Notes: a model not told the origin generated them from the letters alone. Numbered from the stretch's first letter, positions 16,787-25,834 are shown. The stretch: 64,000 bases of DNA from Bacteroidales bacterium (GCA_017531225.1 JAFXLL010000011.1:1-64000); one strand, 5' to 3'. Numbers and translations: made by a program.

Positions 16787-16821
16787 TCTTATCTTTTATC
16801 TTTTATCTTTTATCTCTTAAC
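16787..16821. repeat. Heptamer tandem repeat, 5 units
   Basis: Three perfect TTTTATC units (16794-16814) flanked by one imperfect unit on each side (TCTTATC and TCTTAAC). The array fills the 39-base gap between lolD and the TPR gene, and its last unit overlaps the lolD stop codon. On the coding (minus) strand it reads GATAAAA repeats about 10-40 bases before the TPR start codon, where slippage could change translation or transcription. Confidence 0.8.
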
Positions 16822-17467
16822 TGATAACGCCGTCTTTTATTGTGATGGTTCGGTCTGACATGGCGGCTAAGTCGGGGTTGTGGGTGACGATGACGAAGGT
16901 CTGTCCCAACTCATCGCGGAGCCTGAAAAACAGCTGATGCAGCTCTTGGGCCGATTTTGAGTCGAGGTTGCCTGAAGGCTCGTCGGCAAGCACCACGGCT
17001 GGCTTGTTGATCAAGGCACGGGCCACGGCGATGCGTTGTTGCTCACCGCCCGAAAGCTCTGAAGGCTTATGATCTTTTCTATTTGTTAGATTTAGATAAT
17101 CGAGGAGTTGCATGGCGTGCTTGACGGCTTCGTCTTTTGGCGTTCCTCCGATATAGGCGGGAATGCAGATGTTCTCTAAGGCCGTGAACTCGGGCAGCAA
17201 GTGGTGGAATTGAAACACAAAACCGATGTTCTTATTCCTGAACTCTGCCAAAGCTTTGTCGTTGAGTTTGTTGACCTCTGTGCCGTCGATGTGGAGCGAT
17301 CCTTGGTCGGCGCGATCGAGTGTGCCGATAATGTGGAGTAGGGTGGATTTGCCAGCTCCCGAAGCTCCCACGATGCTCACAATCTCTTGCTTTGCGATAT
17401 GCAGGTCGATCCCCTTGAGCACTTCAAGGTTCCCGTATGACTTATGGATGTCTGTCGCTTGAATCAT
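16817..17467 (-). CDS. lolD: ABC transporter ATPase, LolD-like
   Basis: 216 residues. Walker A GASGAGKS near 34-41, Q-loop at [12 protein letters not shown], signature LSGGEQQR, Walker [11 protein letters not shown] and the switch histidine in VTHN. Length and the [15 protein letters not shown] stretch match LolD, the ATPase that powers release of lipoproteins from the inner membrane to LolA. The membrane partners LolC/E are not adjacent, so MacB-type or other MlaF-like roles are not excluded. Transcribed from its own promoter at 17493-17486, divergent from nth. Confidence 0.8.
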   Translation of the reverse strand: MIQATDIHKSYGNLEVLKGIDLHIAKQEIVSIVGASGAGKSTLLHIIGTLDRADQGSLHIDGTEVNKLNDKALAEFRNKNIGFVFQFHHLLPEFTALENICIPAYIGGTPKDEAVKHAMQLLDYLNLTNRKDHKPSELSGGEQQRIAVARALINKPAVVLADEPSGNLDSKSAQELHQLFFRLRDELGQTFVIVTHNPDLAAMSDRTITIKDGVIS

Positions 17468-17485
17468 ACCGATGATTTAAAGTTG

Positions 17486-17533
17486 CAAAAATACGGATAT
17501 TTCTTGAATGTAGGTTCAAAAACTGTATCTTTG
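17486..17533. promoter_or_regulatory. Divergent promoters, lolD and nth
   Basis: TATTTTTG on the minus strand (17493-17486) precedes lolD by 18 bases. TATCTTTG on the plus strand (17526-17533) precedes the nth ATG by 21 bases. Confidence 0.65.
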
Positions 17534-17554
17534 CCTTTTCAAAGCACTTTCCCC

Positions 17555-18223
17555 ATGGCAAATACAAAGATTCAGCAGAAGTATGACGCATTTGTGGCCT
17601 ATTTCGAGGAACACATGCCCTTGGCGACGTCGGAACTGAAGTTCCGTAATTCATACGAGTTGCTTGTGGCAGTCATCCTCTCCGCCCAATGTACTGACAA
17701 GCGGGTAAACATGACCACCCCGGCGCTGTTTGAGCGTTTCCCTGATCCTGAAACGATGGCGGCATCGACAGAGGAGGAGATTTATACCTATATTAAATCG
17801 ATCTCGTATCCGAACAACAAGGCTAAGAATCTGTTGGGTATGGCCAAGACTTTGGTGAGTGATTACGGTGGGGTAGTGCCTGATAATATGGAGGATCTGC
17901 AACGGTTGCCCGGCGTGGGTCGTAAGACGGCTAACGTGATGATGGCGGTGGCTTTCAACCAGCCTGCTATGCCGGTTGATACGCATGTATTCCGTGTGGC
18001 CAATAGGATAGGGTTGACCAAGAATTCGAAGAATGTGATGACGACGGAGCGTACCTTGGTGCAGTATTTCCCGAAAGAGGTGCTTTCCAATGCGCACCAT
18101 TGGCTGATTTTGCACGGACGTTACGTCTGTCATGCCCGCAAACCGATGTGTGAAAAATGTGGAATTATTAATATTTGTGATTATTATAAGAAAAAAATAT
18201 TATCTTTGCAACTGGATAAATAG
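17555..18223 (+). CDS. nth: Endonuclease III, DNA glycosylase/AP lyase
   Basis: 222 residues from the ATG at 17555 (MANTKIQQKYDAF). The helix-hairpin-helix LPGVGRKTAN carries the catalytic lysine. PVDTHVFRV carries the catalytic aspartate. A C-terminal C-x6-C-x2-C-x5-C (CHARKPMCEKCGIINIC) binds the [4Fe-4S] cluster. It removes oxidised pyrimidines and nicks the strand. An earlier in-frame ATG at 17444 is rejected because it lies upstream of the promoter and inside lolD. The recA promoter lies within its final codons. Confidence 0.93.
   Translation: MANTKIQQKYDAFVAYFEEHMPLATSELKFRNSYELLVAVILSAQCTDKRVNMTTPALFERFPDPETMAASTEEEIYTYIKSISYPNNKAKNLLGMAKTLVSDYGGVVPDNMEDLQRLPGVGRKTANVMMAVAFNQPAMPVDTHVFRVANRIGLTKNSKNVMTTERTLVQYFPKEVLSNAHHWLILHGRYVCHARKPMCEKCGIINICDYYKKKILSLQLDK
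18201..18208 (+). promoter_or_regulatory. -7 box of recA promoter, inside nth
   Basis: TATCTTTG lies within the last eight codons of nth, 49 bases before the recA ATG. No clear SOS-type box was recognised nearby. Confidence 0.65.
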
Positions 18224-18257
18224 TGTGTAAATAATTAATAATTAAAAATAAATAGTT

Positions 18258-19286
18258 ATGACTACAGAAAAATCACAGGAAGATGCCCAAAAAATCAAGC
18301 AGGAGAAGCTGAAAGCTTTGGAAGCTACATTGGGCAACATTGAGAAAAACTTTGGCAAAGGCAGCATCATGCGTTTGGGCGCCGAGGCCGAAAAGATGGA
18401 GTCCATCTCCACCGGTTCGTTGGGCCTTGACTATGCCTTAGGCGTAGGCGGTTTGCCCAAAGGCAGGATCATTGAGATCTATGGTCCCGAGAGTTCAGGT
18501 AAGACAACCCTGGCTTTGCACGTTGTCGCCGAGGCACAGAAAAAGGGTGGCATTGCCGCTTTTATTGACGCTGAGCATGCCTTCGACCGTTTCTATGCCG
18601 CTAAGCTCGGCGTGGATATCGAAAACTTGCTGATCTCGCAACCCGACTACGGTGAGCAGGCTTTGGAAATCGCTGAGAACCTGATCCGCTCAGGCGCCAT
18701 CGATGTCATCGTGGTTGACTCTGTCGCCGCTTTGACACCAAAGAGTGAACTCGAAGGTGAGATGGGCGACAGCAAGATGGGGCTGCAAGCCCGCTTGATG
18801 TCACAGGCTATGCGTAAGCTGACCGCCACCATCAACAAGACAGGATGCATCTGCATTTTCATCAACCAGTTGCGTGAGAAACTCGGTGTGTTGTTTGGCA
18901 ACCCCGAGACGACCACTGGTGGTAACGCCCTGAAGTTCTACAGCTCTGTCCGTCTCGACATCCGCAAGGTCAGCCAGATCAAGGAAGGTGAGAATGTGAT
19001 CGGTAGCCGTGTGAAGGTGAAAGTGGTGAAAAACAAGGTGGCTCCTCCGTTCCGCAAGGCTGAGTTCGACATCCTCTATGGCGAAGGTATCTCACGCACC
19101 GGCGAAATCGTGGATCTCGGCGTGGAGACCGGCATCATCAAGAAGAGCGGCTCGTGGTTCAGCTATGGCGACGCCAAGTTGGCTCAAGGTCGCGATGCTG
19201 TGAAACGCCTTATCGACGACAATCCCGAACTGGCCGAGGAACTGTCAGAAAAAATCCTGGAAGCGCTTGACAAGATTGAAGAATAA
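18258..19286 (+). CDS. recA: Recombinase RecA
   Basis: 342 residues, normal RecA length. GPESSGKTT Walker A near 74-82, [15 protein letters not shown] before it, [15 protein letters not shown] Walker B region, the L1/L2 DNA-binding loops ([18 protein letters not shown] and [15 protein letters not shown]), and an acidic C-terminus. It catalyses strand exchange and LexA-type cleavage. A TPR lipoprotein gene starts three bases after it and is likely co-transcribed. Confidence 0.97.
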   Translation: MTTEKSQEDAQKIKQEKLKALEATLGNIEKNFGKGSIMRLGAEAEKMESISTGSLGLDYALGVGGLPKGRIIEIYGPESSGKTTLALHVVAEAQKKGGIAAFIDAEHAFDRFYAAKLGVDIENLLISQPDYGEQALEIAENLIRSGAIDVIVVDSVAALTPKSELEGEMGDSKMGLQARLMSQAMRKLTATINKTGCICIFINQLREKLGVLFGNPETTTGGNALKFYSSVRLDIRKVSQIKEGENVIGSRVKVKVVKNKVAPPFRKAEFDILYGEGISRTGEIVDLGVETGIIKKSGSWFSYGDAKLAQGRDAVKRLIDDNPELAEELSEKILEALDKIEE

Positions 19287-19289
19287 AGT

Positions 19290-20330
19290 ATGAGAAAGAG
19301 CTTATTTTTCGTGGTCTCGTTGGGGATGGTGGTAATGGGCCTGACGGCTTGCCACAATAATCCTCCGAAAGATAATCCGGGAAACAAAGAACAAGTGGAG
19401 GAAGTGGATTCCGAAAGGGATCCACTTGCCCTCTTGAACGACTCCATCGCCATGGACGAGAACCGTGCAGACCTTTATCTGAAAAGGGCGTACGTGTATA
19501 TGGAAAAGGAACAGGTGGGCTTGGCCATGGTGGACGTGAATCACGCTATTCAGCTGGATCCAAATAATGTGGATGCCTACCTGCTGTTATCGGACATTTA
19601 TTACCTCTTGGGCGACGAGGCCAACATTACGGCAGCCCTGAACAAGGCTTTGGAAGTCGACCCGTATGATGCCCGCCCGATGGTGAAGCTTGCTGAGCTG
19701 AACCTCTTGCAGCAGAACTACAACCTCTGCTTTGGATATATCGACAATGCCCTGAAGGTCAGTAGCTATAATCCCAAAGCTTATTTTGTCCGTGGCATGG
19801 CTTATATGGCCAAGCAGGATACGGTGTCAGCCATGAAGAATTTCATGATTGCCCGTGAGCAGGATGCCAACTTCTTGGATCCTCAGCGTGAGATTTGTGC
19901 GATTTATCAGGCGCAAAACAATCCGTTGACAGAGGATTTCATGCGTTCCATGCTGGTCAACTTTCCTGATGAGCCGATGGTGCGTTACGACCTCGCTTTG
20001 TATATTCAGGATCATGGAAAACCCGAAGAGGCTTTGGCACATTACGACACTTTGCTGATGTTACAGCCGAGCAATAGCCGTTTGCTGTTTAACAAGGGCT
20101 ATGTGTATTTCGTCTATTTAGGCGATAACGAGCAGGCACTGGATTATTTCAACCAGTCACTCCAGAGTGATCCGACTTATACCGACGCTTTGTACAACAA
20201 AGGCCACGTCTATGAGCAGATGGGCGACTACGTCCAAGCCAAGGCCATCTACAAGCAGGTATTACAGCAGGAACCCGGCTATAGCCTGGCTATTGCAGGT
20301 ATGAACCGGGTTTCTAACCAAGTGGAATAA
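19290..20330 (+). CDS. TPR-repeat lipoprotein
   Basis: 346 residues with signal peptide and lipobox (LTACHN). At least seven tetratricopeptide repeats follow, for example ADLYLKRAYVYMEKEQVGLA and VDAYLLLSDIYYLLGDEANI. Likely anchored in the periplasm as a protein-interaction scaffold; partners unknown. It is three bases downstream of recA. Its stop codon directly abuts the stop codon of the convergent phosphohexomutase, with no intergenic base between. Confidence 0.82.
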   Translation: MRKSLFFVVSLGMVVMGLTACHNNPPKDNPGNKEQVEEVDSERDPLALLNDSIAMDENRADLYLKRAYVYMEKEQVGLAMVDVNHAIQLDPNNVDAYLLLSDIYYLLGDEANITAALNKALEVDPYDARPMVKLAELNLLQQNYNLCFGYIDNALKVSSYNPKAYFVRGMAYMAKQDTVSAMKNFMIAREQDANFLDPQREICAIYQAQNNPLTEDFMRSMLVNFPDEPMVRYDLALYIQDHGKPEEALAHYDTLLMLQPSNSRLLFNKGYVYFVYLGDNEQALDYFNQSLQSDPTYTDALYNKGHVYEQMGDYVQAKAIYKQVLQQEPGYSLAIAGMNRVSNQVE

Positions 20331-22052
20331 TTATTCAGTCAGCAGCTTTGCAGCGGCGTTGAGCTTTTCGTCGAGACGGTTCATCGATTCGTCGATACCG
20401 CCTTCGATCTTACCTTTCATGCTGAAATAGAACTTAATCTTGGGTTCGGTGCCTGAGGGACGGATGCTAATTTTCGATCCGGTCTCGGTGAAGAACTGCA
20501 GCACATCCGATTTCGGGAGGTCGATAGGTGTGACCTTACCGGTGAGCAGGTCTTTGGCTTCCAAGGTCTTGTAGTCGCGGATTTCCACCACTTTCTCGCC
20601 GACGATCTCGGTAGGCGGGGTGTTGCGGAACTTGGCCATCATGGCCTTGATCTCTTCGGTGCCGCTGATGCCTTTCTTGGTGAGGGAGACGAGTTTCTCC
20701 TTGTAGAGGCCGAACTCACGGTAGATGTCGCAGAGCAGCTCGTAGAAGGTCTTGCCTTGTTCGGCGGCCCAAGCCATAGCCTCCGCCAGGAGGCTGGTGG
20801 CTATGACGGCGTCTTTGTCGCGGACAAAGTCGCCTGCGAGGTAACCGTAGCTTTCCTCGCCGCCGCCGATGAACTGTTTCTTGCCCTCAAGTTCCAAGAT
20901 CTTGCTGGCGATGTATTTGAATCCAGTCAGCACGTCGTAGCGGTCTACGTCGAACTTCTTGGCGATTTCGAACAGCAACTCGGTAGTGACGATGGTCTTC
21001 ACCACGAACTCCTTGCCGGTGAGCTTGCCCAACTCATGCCAACGGGTCAGCAGGTAGTAGAGGAACACGCTGGCGGCCTGGTTGCCGTTGAGCAGGATGA
21101 ATTCGCCATTTTCTTTTTTCACGGCGACACCCACGCGGTCGGCGTCAGGGTCGGTGGCCAATACCAAGTCGGCGTTGATTTCCTGAGCCTTCTTCACGGC
21201 TAAAGCCATGGCAGCTGGCTCTTCTGGATTGGGTGACTTCACTGTCGGGAAGTCGCCATCGACTACCATCTGTTCCTCAACGCAGTAAACGTTCTCAAAG
21301 CCTTTGCGTCTCAGGATTTCGGGCACCAAGCGACGGCCTGTGCCGTGGATGGGTGTATAAACGATCTTCAGGTCTTTGTGCTTCTTGATGAGATCCAAGG
21401 AGAGCGAAAGGCCGAATACCTTATTCAAATAGATGTCGTCGAAGTCTTCACCCAAAACGGTGATGAGTTCGGGGTTGCGTTTGAAGTTGACCATCGAGGG
21501 ATCGAGGATCTTCTCAACTTCGGCGATCACGTTCTTGTCGTGCGGGCTGACCAGCTGTCCGCCGTCGTTCCAATAGGCTTTGTAGCCATTGTATTCCTTG
21601 GGGTTGTGCGAGGCGGTGACCATCACGCCGGCGTGGCAGTGCAGCTCACGGACGGCGAACGAAAGTTCCGGAGTGGGGCGGAGGCAGTCGAAGATGAACA
21701 CTTTGATGCCGTTAGCCGACATGACGTCGGCAGTGATGTTGGCAAACGCGGGACTGTTGTTGCGGCAGTCGTAAGCGATGGCAACGCGTAAGTCAGAAAC
21801 ACCGGGATTCATCAGCTTGATGTAGTTGGCAAAGCCTTGGGTGGCCATGGCCACGGTGTAGATATTCATGCGGTTGGTGCCGACGCCCATGATGCCACGG
21901 AGACCTCCGGTGCCGAATTCCAAGTTGCGATAGAAGCTCTCAGTCAACTCATTGGGGTCATTGTCAATGAGATACTGGACCTTTTTGCGGGTCTCTTCGT
22001 CGTATTGGTCAGTGAGCCAAGCTTGGGCTCTTCCAAGTATTTTTTGATCCAT
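20331..22052 (-). CDS. Phosphoglucomutase/phosphomannomutase
   Basis: 573 residues from the ATG at 22052 (MDQKILGRAQAWL). Alpha-D-phosphohexomutase signatures in order: FGTGGLRGIMG, the catalytic phosphoserine loop TASHNPKEYNG, Mg2+ loop DPDADRVG, sugar-binding GGGEESYGYL, and phosphate-binding RPSGTEPKIK. It interconverts hexose 1- and 6-phosphates, feeding glycogen and nucleotide-sugar synthesis. It follows rfbD by one base, placing sugar activation and dTDP-rhamnose synthesis together. Confidence 0.93.
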   Translation of the reverse strand: MDQKILGRAQAWLTDQYDEETRKKVQYLIDNDPNELTESFYRNLEFGTGGLRGIMGVGTNRMNIYTVAMATQGFANYIKLMNPGVSDLRVAIAYDCRNNSPAFANITADVMSANGIKVFIFDCLRPTPELSFAVRELHCHAGVMVTASHNPKEYNGYKAYWNDGGQLVSPHDKNVIAEVEKILDPSMVNFKRNPELITVLGEDFDDIYLNKVFGLSLSLDLIKKHKDLKIVYTPIHGTGRRLVPEILRRKGFENVYCVEEQMVVDGDFPTVKSPNPEEPAAMALAVKKAQEINADLVLATDPDADRVGVAVKKENGEFILLNGNQAASVFLYYLLTRWHELGKLTGKEFVVKTIVTTELLFEIAKKFDVDRYDVLTGFKYIASKILELEGKKQFIGGGEESYGYLAGDFVRDKDAVIATSLLAEAMAWAAEQGKTFYELLCDIYREFGLYKEKLVSLTKKGISGTEEIKAMMAKFRNTPPTEIVGEKVVEIRDYKTLEAKDLLTGKVTPIDLPKSDVLQFFTETGSKISIRPSGTEPKIKFYFSMKGKIEGGIDESMNRLDEKLNAAAKLLTE

Positions 22053-22053
22053 G

Positions 22054-22923
22054 TTATTTAGTTTTTTTGTTGATTTCTTCGATGCATTTTTCAAGACTAT
22101 CGCGCCAAAATGGGATCTCCATCCCTGTAAAAGCCTTGATTTTGTTTAGATCCAGAACGCTGTATGCTGGGCGTTTGGCCTTGGTGGGGTATTGGTCCGT
22201 GGCGATAGGGCTCACCTTGCAGTGCTTTCCGCCAATTTCCATGATGGCGCAGGCGAAGTCGTACCAGGTGATCTGTCCTTCGTTGGTGAAATGGAAGGTC
22301 TCGTGGACGGGCTCCTTTCCATACTTCTCAACCAGCTTGTCAATGGCATTGGCCAAGTCCGAAGCCCAGGTAGGGCAGCCTTTTTGGTCGTTCACCACGT
22401 TGATCTCGTCTTTGGTGTCGCCAAGCATGAGCATGGTCTTCACGAAGTTCTTTCCGGTGGAGGAATAGAGCCATGCCGTCCGAACGATGCAATAACGGCA
22501 ACCGGTCTGGATGACGGCTTGTTCTCCGTCGAGTTTAGTCTGTCCGTAGACAGAGGTGGGACCGGTGGCGTCGCTTTCGCGGTAGGGGAGCGTGCCATGT
22601 CCATCGAAAACGTAGTCGGTGGAGACGTGAATCAGTAACGCATTATGGCGCTGGCAACACTCGGCGAGGTTTTTGGCAGCCTCGACGTTCACTTTGGCGG
22701 CCAGGTCTGGCTCGTCTTCGGCTTTGTCGACGGCTGTGTAGGCGGCGCAGTTGATACAAACCTCAATGCCGTTGGCGGCAAAATAGCGCTCAACGGCATT
22801 GAGGTCACAGATGTCTAATGTGTCGATGTCAGTGAAAAACCACTGATGTGAGCCGTAGTCAACGGCTACTTTTTGCAATTCGGTGCCGAGTTGTCCGTAA
22901 CATCCTGTCACTAAAATATTCAT
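22054..22923 (-). CDS. rfbD: dTDP-4-dehydrorhamnose reductase
   Basis: 289 residues. The N-terminal Rossmann motif reads VTGCYGQLGTEL, and the SDR catalytic residues appear as STDYVFDG and YGQTKLDGE (Tyr-x3-Lys). The C-terminal part has the RPAYSVLD motif typical of RfbD/RmlD. It catalyses the last step of dTDP-L-rhamnose synthesis with NAD(P)H. rfbA/B/C are not in the window. It overlaps nothing but is tightly packed with the phosphohexomutase downstream and a cyclase-like gene upstream (15 bases). Confidence 0.92.
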   Translation of the reverse strand: MNILVTGCYGQLGTELQKVAVDYGSHQWFFTDIDTLDICDLNAVERYFAANGIEVCINCAAYTAVDKAEDEPDLAAKVNVEAAKNLAECCQRHNALLIHVSTDYVFDGHGTLPYRESDATGPTSVYGQTKLDGEQAVIQTGCRYCIVRTAWLYSSTGKNFVKTMLMLGDTKDEINVVNDQKGCPTWASDLANAIDKLVEKYGKEPVHETFHFTNEGQITWYDFACAIMEIGGKHCKVSPIATDQYPTKAKRPAYSVLDLNKIKAFTGMEIPFWRDSLEKCIEEINKKTK

Positions 22924-22938
22924 CGCGGCACAACGTGA

Positions 22939-23658
22939 TTATTCTTCCTCGAATGACTTCTGGAAGTTGGTCTGATAGAGATGCTTTTTGATGTTGTCAT
23001 ATTCGTATGACACACGGTTCCATATATCCACCTCTTTCTTGATGCCCAAAATGCGTTTCGAGGTTTTTTTCAAGCTGTCGTCCAGATGATGGTAGACGGT
23101 GCCGGAGATGCCGACGAAGAATGGACGCTGACACTCATTGGCGATGGTCTTGGCTTTTTCAATATCGGGACTGAACCAAACGATATGGCTGAATTTGCCG
23201 TTATTGATGACCTTAGTGCCTAGGACATTCCCATAGTCAATGCCCATCGAGAAGCTGAGATGGCTATGTTTCTCGATGCTGTCCCTGAGTGTAGTGCAGA
23301 ACAATGTCGCGGTCTTGACGGCTATGTCCACCACATAATTGACATTGTAGTTGTGCTTTGGATAAATCATCAGGAAGCTGTATGGAGAATTGCTGCTAAA
23401 GTAGCCGCCAGTGCTCTTGCAGATTTCCTGAAGCGCATTGTAGTAAATCTTGTACATCCTTGCGGCGAGACGTTTACCGGTCTTCAGCAGCAATGGGACA
23501 TTCTTGATTCTGAAATAAATCACAGTGGCCTCCATGACGATGGCACTGCAGTCTGTATCAAGGGTGTCGATGTAATTGAAGTCGCTGGTGTTGGTGTAGG
23601 TGACATCAACATTTGACAATTCGGCTGTTTTAGTTAAAATGTCCTGAGTTAAACTCAT
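22939..23658 (-). CDS. Degenerate class III nucleotide cyclase-like protein
   Basis: 239 residues. The order of secondary structure and motifs resembles a class III adenylate/guanylate cyclase domain: AIVMEATVIYFRIKN at the place of the first strand and metal aspartate, GGYFSSNSPYSFLMIYP at the second, SMGIDYGNVLGTKVI at the usual GI..G.v..G strand, and DIEKAKTIANECQ at the vn.A.rl helix. Both metal-binding aspartates appear to be replaced, so it is probably not a cyclase and may bind a ligand or protein. There is no transmembrane or output domain. Identification is by pattern only. Confidence 0.5.
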   Translation of the reverse strand: MSLTQDILTKTAELSNVDVTYTNTSDFNYIDTLDTDCSAIVMEATVIYFRIKNVPLLLKTGKRLAARMYKIYYNALQEICKSTGGYFSSNSPYSFLMIYPKHNYNVNYVVDIAVKTATLFCTTLRDSIEKHSHLSFSMGIDYGNVLGTKVINNGKFSHIVWFSPDIEKAKTIANECQRPFFVGISGTVYHHLDDSLKKTSKRILGIKKEVDIWNRVSYEYDNIKKHLYQTNFQKSFEEE

Positions 23659-23689
23659 GATACAATTGATTTAGGGTTAGTAAATCAAA

Positions 23690-24418
23690 TTATTCCATAT
23701 TGGTGTAGACGGCTTGGATGTCTTCGTCCTCGTCGAGTTTGTCGAGGAACTTCTCGATATCCACCATCTGTTCATCAGTGAAGCTGACGGTGCTGTTGGG
23801 GAAGCGTTGGAGGTTGGCTTTGATGATGTTGATTTTACGTTCTTCAAGGGCGTCGTGCATCATGCCGTAGTCAGTCCAGGCAGTGTAGACGGTAGTTGTG
23901 GTGGTGCCTTCTTCTTCGTCGGTTTCGGTGACGATCTCGTCCAGACCGAAGTCGATGAGTTCAAGCTCCAGCTCGTCTTTGTCCATGCCAGCGGGCATCT
24001 CAATCTCGAACACAGCCTTGCGGGTGAACATGAATTCCAATGAACCCATGGGGAGGAAGGAGCCTCCGCACTTGTTGAAGTATGATTTTACATTGGCCAC
24101 GGTACGGGTGGTGTTATCGGTGGCGCAATCCAACATGCATTGGATACCGTGAGGGCCTTTGCCTTCGTAGGTGATTTCCACGAGGTTGGCGGCGTCCTTA
24201 TCGGAGGCGCGCTTAATGGCGGCATCGATGTTGTCCTTTGGCATGTTCTCAGCCTTGGCGTTCAGGATGGCCTGGCGGAGTTTGGGGTTCATGTCAGGAT
24301 CTGGACCGCCTTCCTTGGCAGCGATGGTAATCAGTTTTCCGAGTTTCGGGAACACTCTTGACATGTGTCCCCATCTTTTCATTTTAGCCGCTTTGCGGTA
24401 TTCAAATGCTCTTCCCAT
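23690..24418 (-). CDS. yebC: YebC/PmpR-family protein
   Basis: 242 residues. Typical N-terminus MGRAFEYRKAAKMKRWGHMSRVF (families elsewhere have MAGHSKW), followed by GGPDPDMNPKLRQAILNAKAENMPKDNIDAAIKRA and YEGKGPHG, all standard for YebC. The protein family has been described both as DNA-binding regulators and as factors that relieve ribosome stalling. It is transcribed alone from the TAACTTTG box at 24473-24466. Confidence 0.92.
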   Translation of the reverse strand: MGRAFEYRKAAKMKRWGHMSRVFPKLGKLITIAAKEGGPDPDMNPKLRQAILNAKAENMPKDNIDAAIKRASDKDAANLVEITYEGKGPHGIQCMLDCATDNTTRTVANVKSYFNKCGGSFLPMGSLEFMFTRKAVFEIEMPAGMDKDELELELIDFGLDEIVTETDEEEGTTTTTVYTAWTDYGMMHDALEERKINIIKANLQRFPNSTVSFTDEQMVDIEKFLDKLDEDEDIQAVYTNME

Positions 24419-24465
24419 ATTGAGTATTATTTTTGTTTATTATTTTTGTTTTTAATTAGAGAGTG

Positions 24466-24494
24466 CAAAGTTAAAAAATATTTTTTTACTTTCG
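24466..24494. promoter_or_regulatory. Divergent promoters, yebC and phosphatase-like gene
   Basis: TAACTTTG on the minus strand (24473-24466) for yebC; TACTTTCG on the plus strand (24487-24494), one base off consensus, 17 bases before the ATG at 24512. Confidence 0.5.
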
Positions 24495-24511
24495 CAAAGA
24501 AATTTGCAATC

Positions 24512-24844
24512 ATGAAAATACTGGTTCTTACCGAGCATGACGATTGTTGCGGACCGATGGCGGCAGCTTTTCTCAGCGATTATTCCGAGAAGCTGGAGGT
24601 GGTTTCGGCGGGAAGGCATCCTGCAGAGGCATTGCCAACGATGCTTGTTGCCGTGATGCGCGAGTGCCTCATTGATTTGGGACCTTATGTGCCGTGCGAT
24701 GTGTCCACGGTTGATTTCGATGATTTCGATGCGGTGTATGAATGTCCCGACTTGCCCTGTCCCACAGAGGTTCAGGCTTGCCGTGACCTCCGCGATTTCA
24801 TTAAGAACGAAGCGTTTTTGTACTACAAAAAAAGCCGCTTGTGA
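24512..24844 (+). CDS. Degenerate low-molecular-weight phosphatase/ArsC-like protein
   Basis: 110 residues from the ATG at 24512. The fold pattern of the LMW tyrosine phosphatase/arsenate reductase family is visible: a first strand MKILVLTEHDDCCGPMAAAF, then VVSAGRHPAEALP and MRECLIDLGPYVP, and a final FDDFDAVYEC. The catalytic loop C-x5-R is not preserved: the two cysteines at the loop are followed by Gly-Pro-Met and no arginine. It may be a redox or binding variant. The stop codon lies in the stem of a terminator. Confidence 0.6.
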   Translation: MKILVLTEHDDCCGPMAAAFLSDYSEKLEVVSAGRHPAEALPTMLVAVMRECLIDLGPYVPCDVSTVDFDDFDAVYECPDLPCPTEVQACRDLRDFIKNEAFLYYKKSRL

Positions 24845-24857
24845 CAGCGGCTTTTTT
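24827..24857. terminator. Bidirectional intrinsic terminator
   Basis: GCCGCT (24834-24839), 6-base loop, AGCGGC (24846-24851), with A-rich DNA on the left and TTTTTT on the right, so it works in both directions between two convergent genes. Its left arm overlaps the last codons of the phosphatase-like gene. It is the clearest intrinsic terminator in the window. Confidence 0.85.
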
Positions 24858-24881
24858 ATTCGATTTAGAAGAATGTTTCTC

Positions 24882-25445
24882 TTAAGCTTCGGCGTTTTCT
24901 GCAGGAGCTTCAGCTGCTGGAGCCTCTTCGGCAGGAGTTTCAGCGGCCTCAGCGGCAGCTTCCTCAGCCTTCTTGGCTTCGAGCTCAGCGAGTCTCTTCT
25001 TAGCAAGTTCCTCAGCGCGGGCTTCATTGACTTTCTTCTCAGCTTCCAGACGGGTCTTCTTTTCGCCTCTGACCTTTTCTTCCTTGGTCTTAGCGACTTG
25101 TTCCATCTTAGCTTCCTTTTCCTTCATCCAGTTCTGGAACTTGACTTCGGCTTGTTCCTCAGTCATAGCGCCTTTCTTCACGCCCTGGAGGAGGTGGTAC
25201 TTCAGCATAACACCCTTCTGGGAAAGCAGTGAACGCACGGTGTCAGTAGGAACAGCACCAACGCTGTACCAATACAGGGCGCGGTCGAACTTCAGGTTGA
25301 TCTGAGCGGGCTCAGTCAAAGGGTTGTAGGTACCGATCTTTTCAATGAATTTACCGTCACGTGGTGAACGGCCATCAGCAATTACAATGTGATAGAAAGG
25401 CTGACCCTTCTTACCATGTCTTTGCAATCTGATTTTTGCTGGCAT
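24882..25445 (-). CDS. rpsP: 30S ribosomal protein S16 with long C-terminal extension
   Basis: 187 residues; S16 is usually about 80-90. The canonical part is residues 1-80 ([34 protein letters not shown]). The remaining 100 residues are Lys/Glu-rich helix, then an Ala/Glu/Pro-rich tail. Such extensions are typical of Bacteroidota S16. It assembles early into the small subunit. It is transcribed alone from a TACTTTTG promoter at 25514-25507 and ends at the bidirectional terminator. Confidence 0.93.
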   Translation of the reverse strand: MPAKIRLQRHGKKGQPFYHIVIADGRSPRDGKFIEKIGTYNPLTEPAQINLKFDRALYWYSVGAVPTDTVRSLLSQKGVMLKYHLLQGVKKGAMTEEQAEVKFQNWMKEKEAKMEQVAKTKEEKVRGEKKTRLEAEKKVNEARAEELAKKRLAELEAKKAEEAAAEAAETPAEEAPAAEAPAENAEA

Positions 25446-25506
25446 AATTTAATGTTTTAAGTTGATTATGAATGAATTAACTAAAACCTACCCGAGGTTT
25501 CGGCTG

Positions 25507-25514
25507 CAAAAGTA
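25507..25514 (-). promoter_or_regulatory. -7 box of rpsP promoter
   Basis: TACTTTTG on the minus strand, 61 bases before the rpsP ATG. The sequence around it closely resembles the rRNA promoter at 189-218 (GTTGTACTTTTGC), suggesting a shared growth-rate promoter type. Confidence 0.65.
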
Positions 25515-25580
25515 CAACTTTTTATCGGACTAACAATCAAATAAAACAAAAAAATTGCTTCGCATGTTTAAATCAGACCA

Positions 25581-25787
25581 TCAATCATATTTGCATACGA
25601 CGGTCACGTCTCCTTCTTCAATGATGGTTCCCTCGTCAGCAAGTTTGACACAGTCTTTGTAATATTTGTCAACCATTTCTTCTGATCCTGGGCCATAACC
25701 GACGCAGTAGCATCTCATTTTTTTGCAGGAAGAGAATCCAACTAACAGTAGGGCGGCAAAAGCCATAAGTAATAACGTCTTTTTCAT
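25581..25787 (-). CDS. Small cysteine-rich lipoprotein
   Basis: 68 residues. Signal peptide with lipobox VGFSSC, leaving a mature peptide of about 48 residues with further cysteines (CYC, DC, VCKYD). I do not recognise the family. It is a single-gene unit with a TAAATTTG promoter box (25842-25835). Confidence 0.65.
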   Translation of the reverse strand: MKKTLLLMAFAALLLVGFSSCKKMRCYCVGYGPGSEEMVDKYYKDCVKLADEGTIIEEGDVTVVCKYD

Positions 25788-25834
25788 ATAATTTTAGGGT
25801 TTAATTGATGATTGAATCAGAGGTAATTGACACG

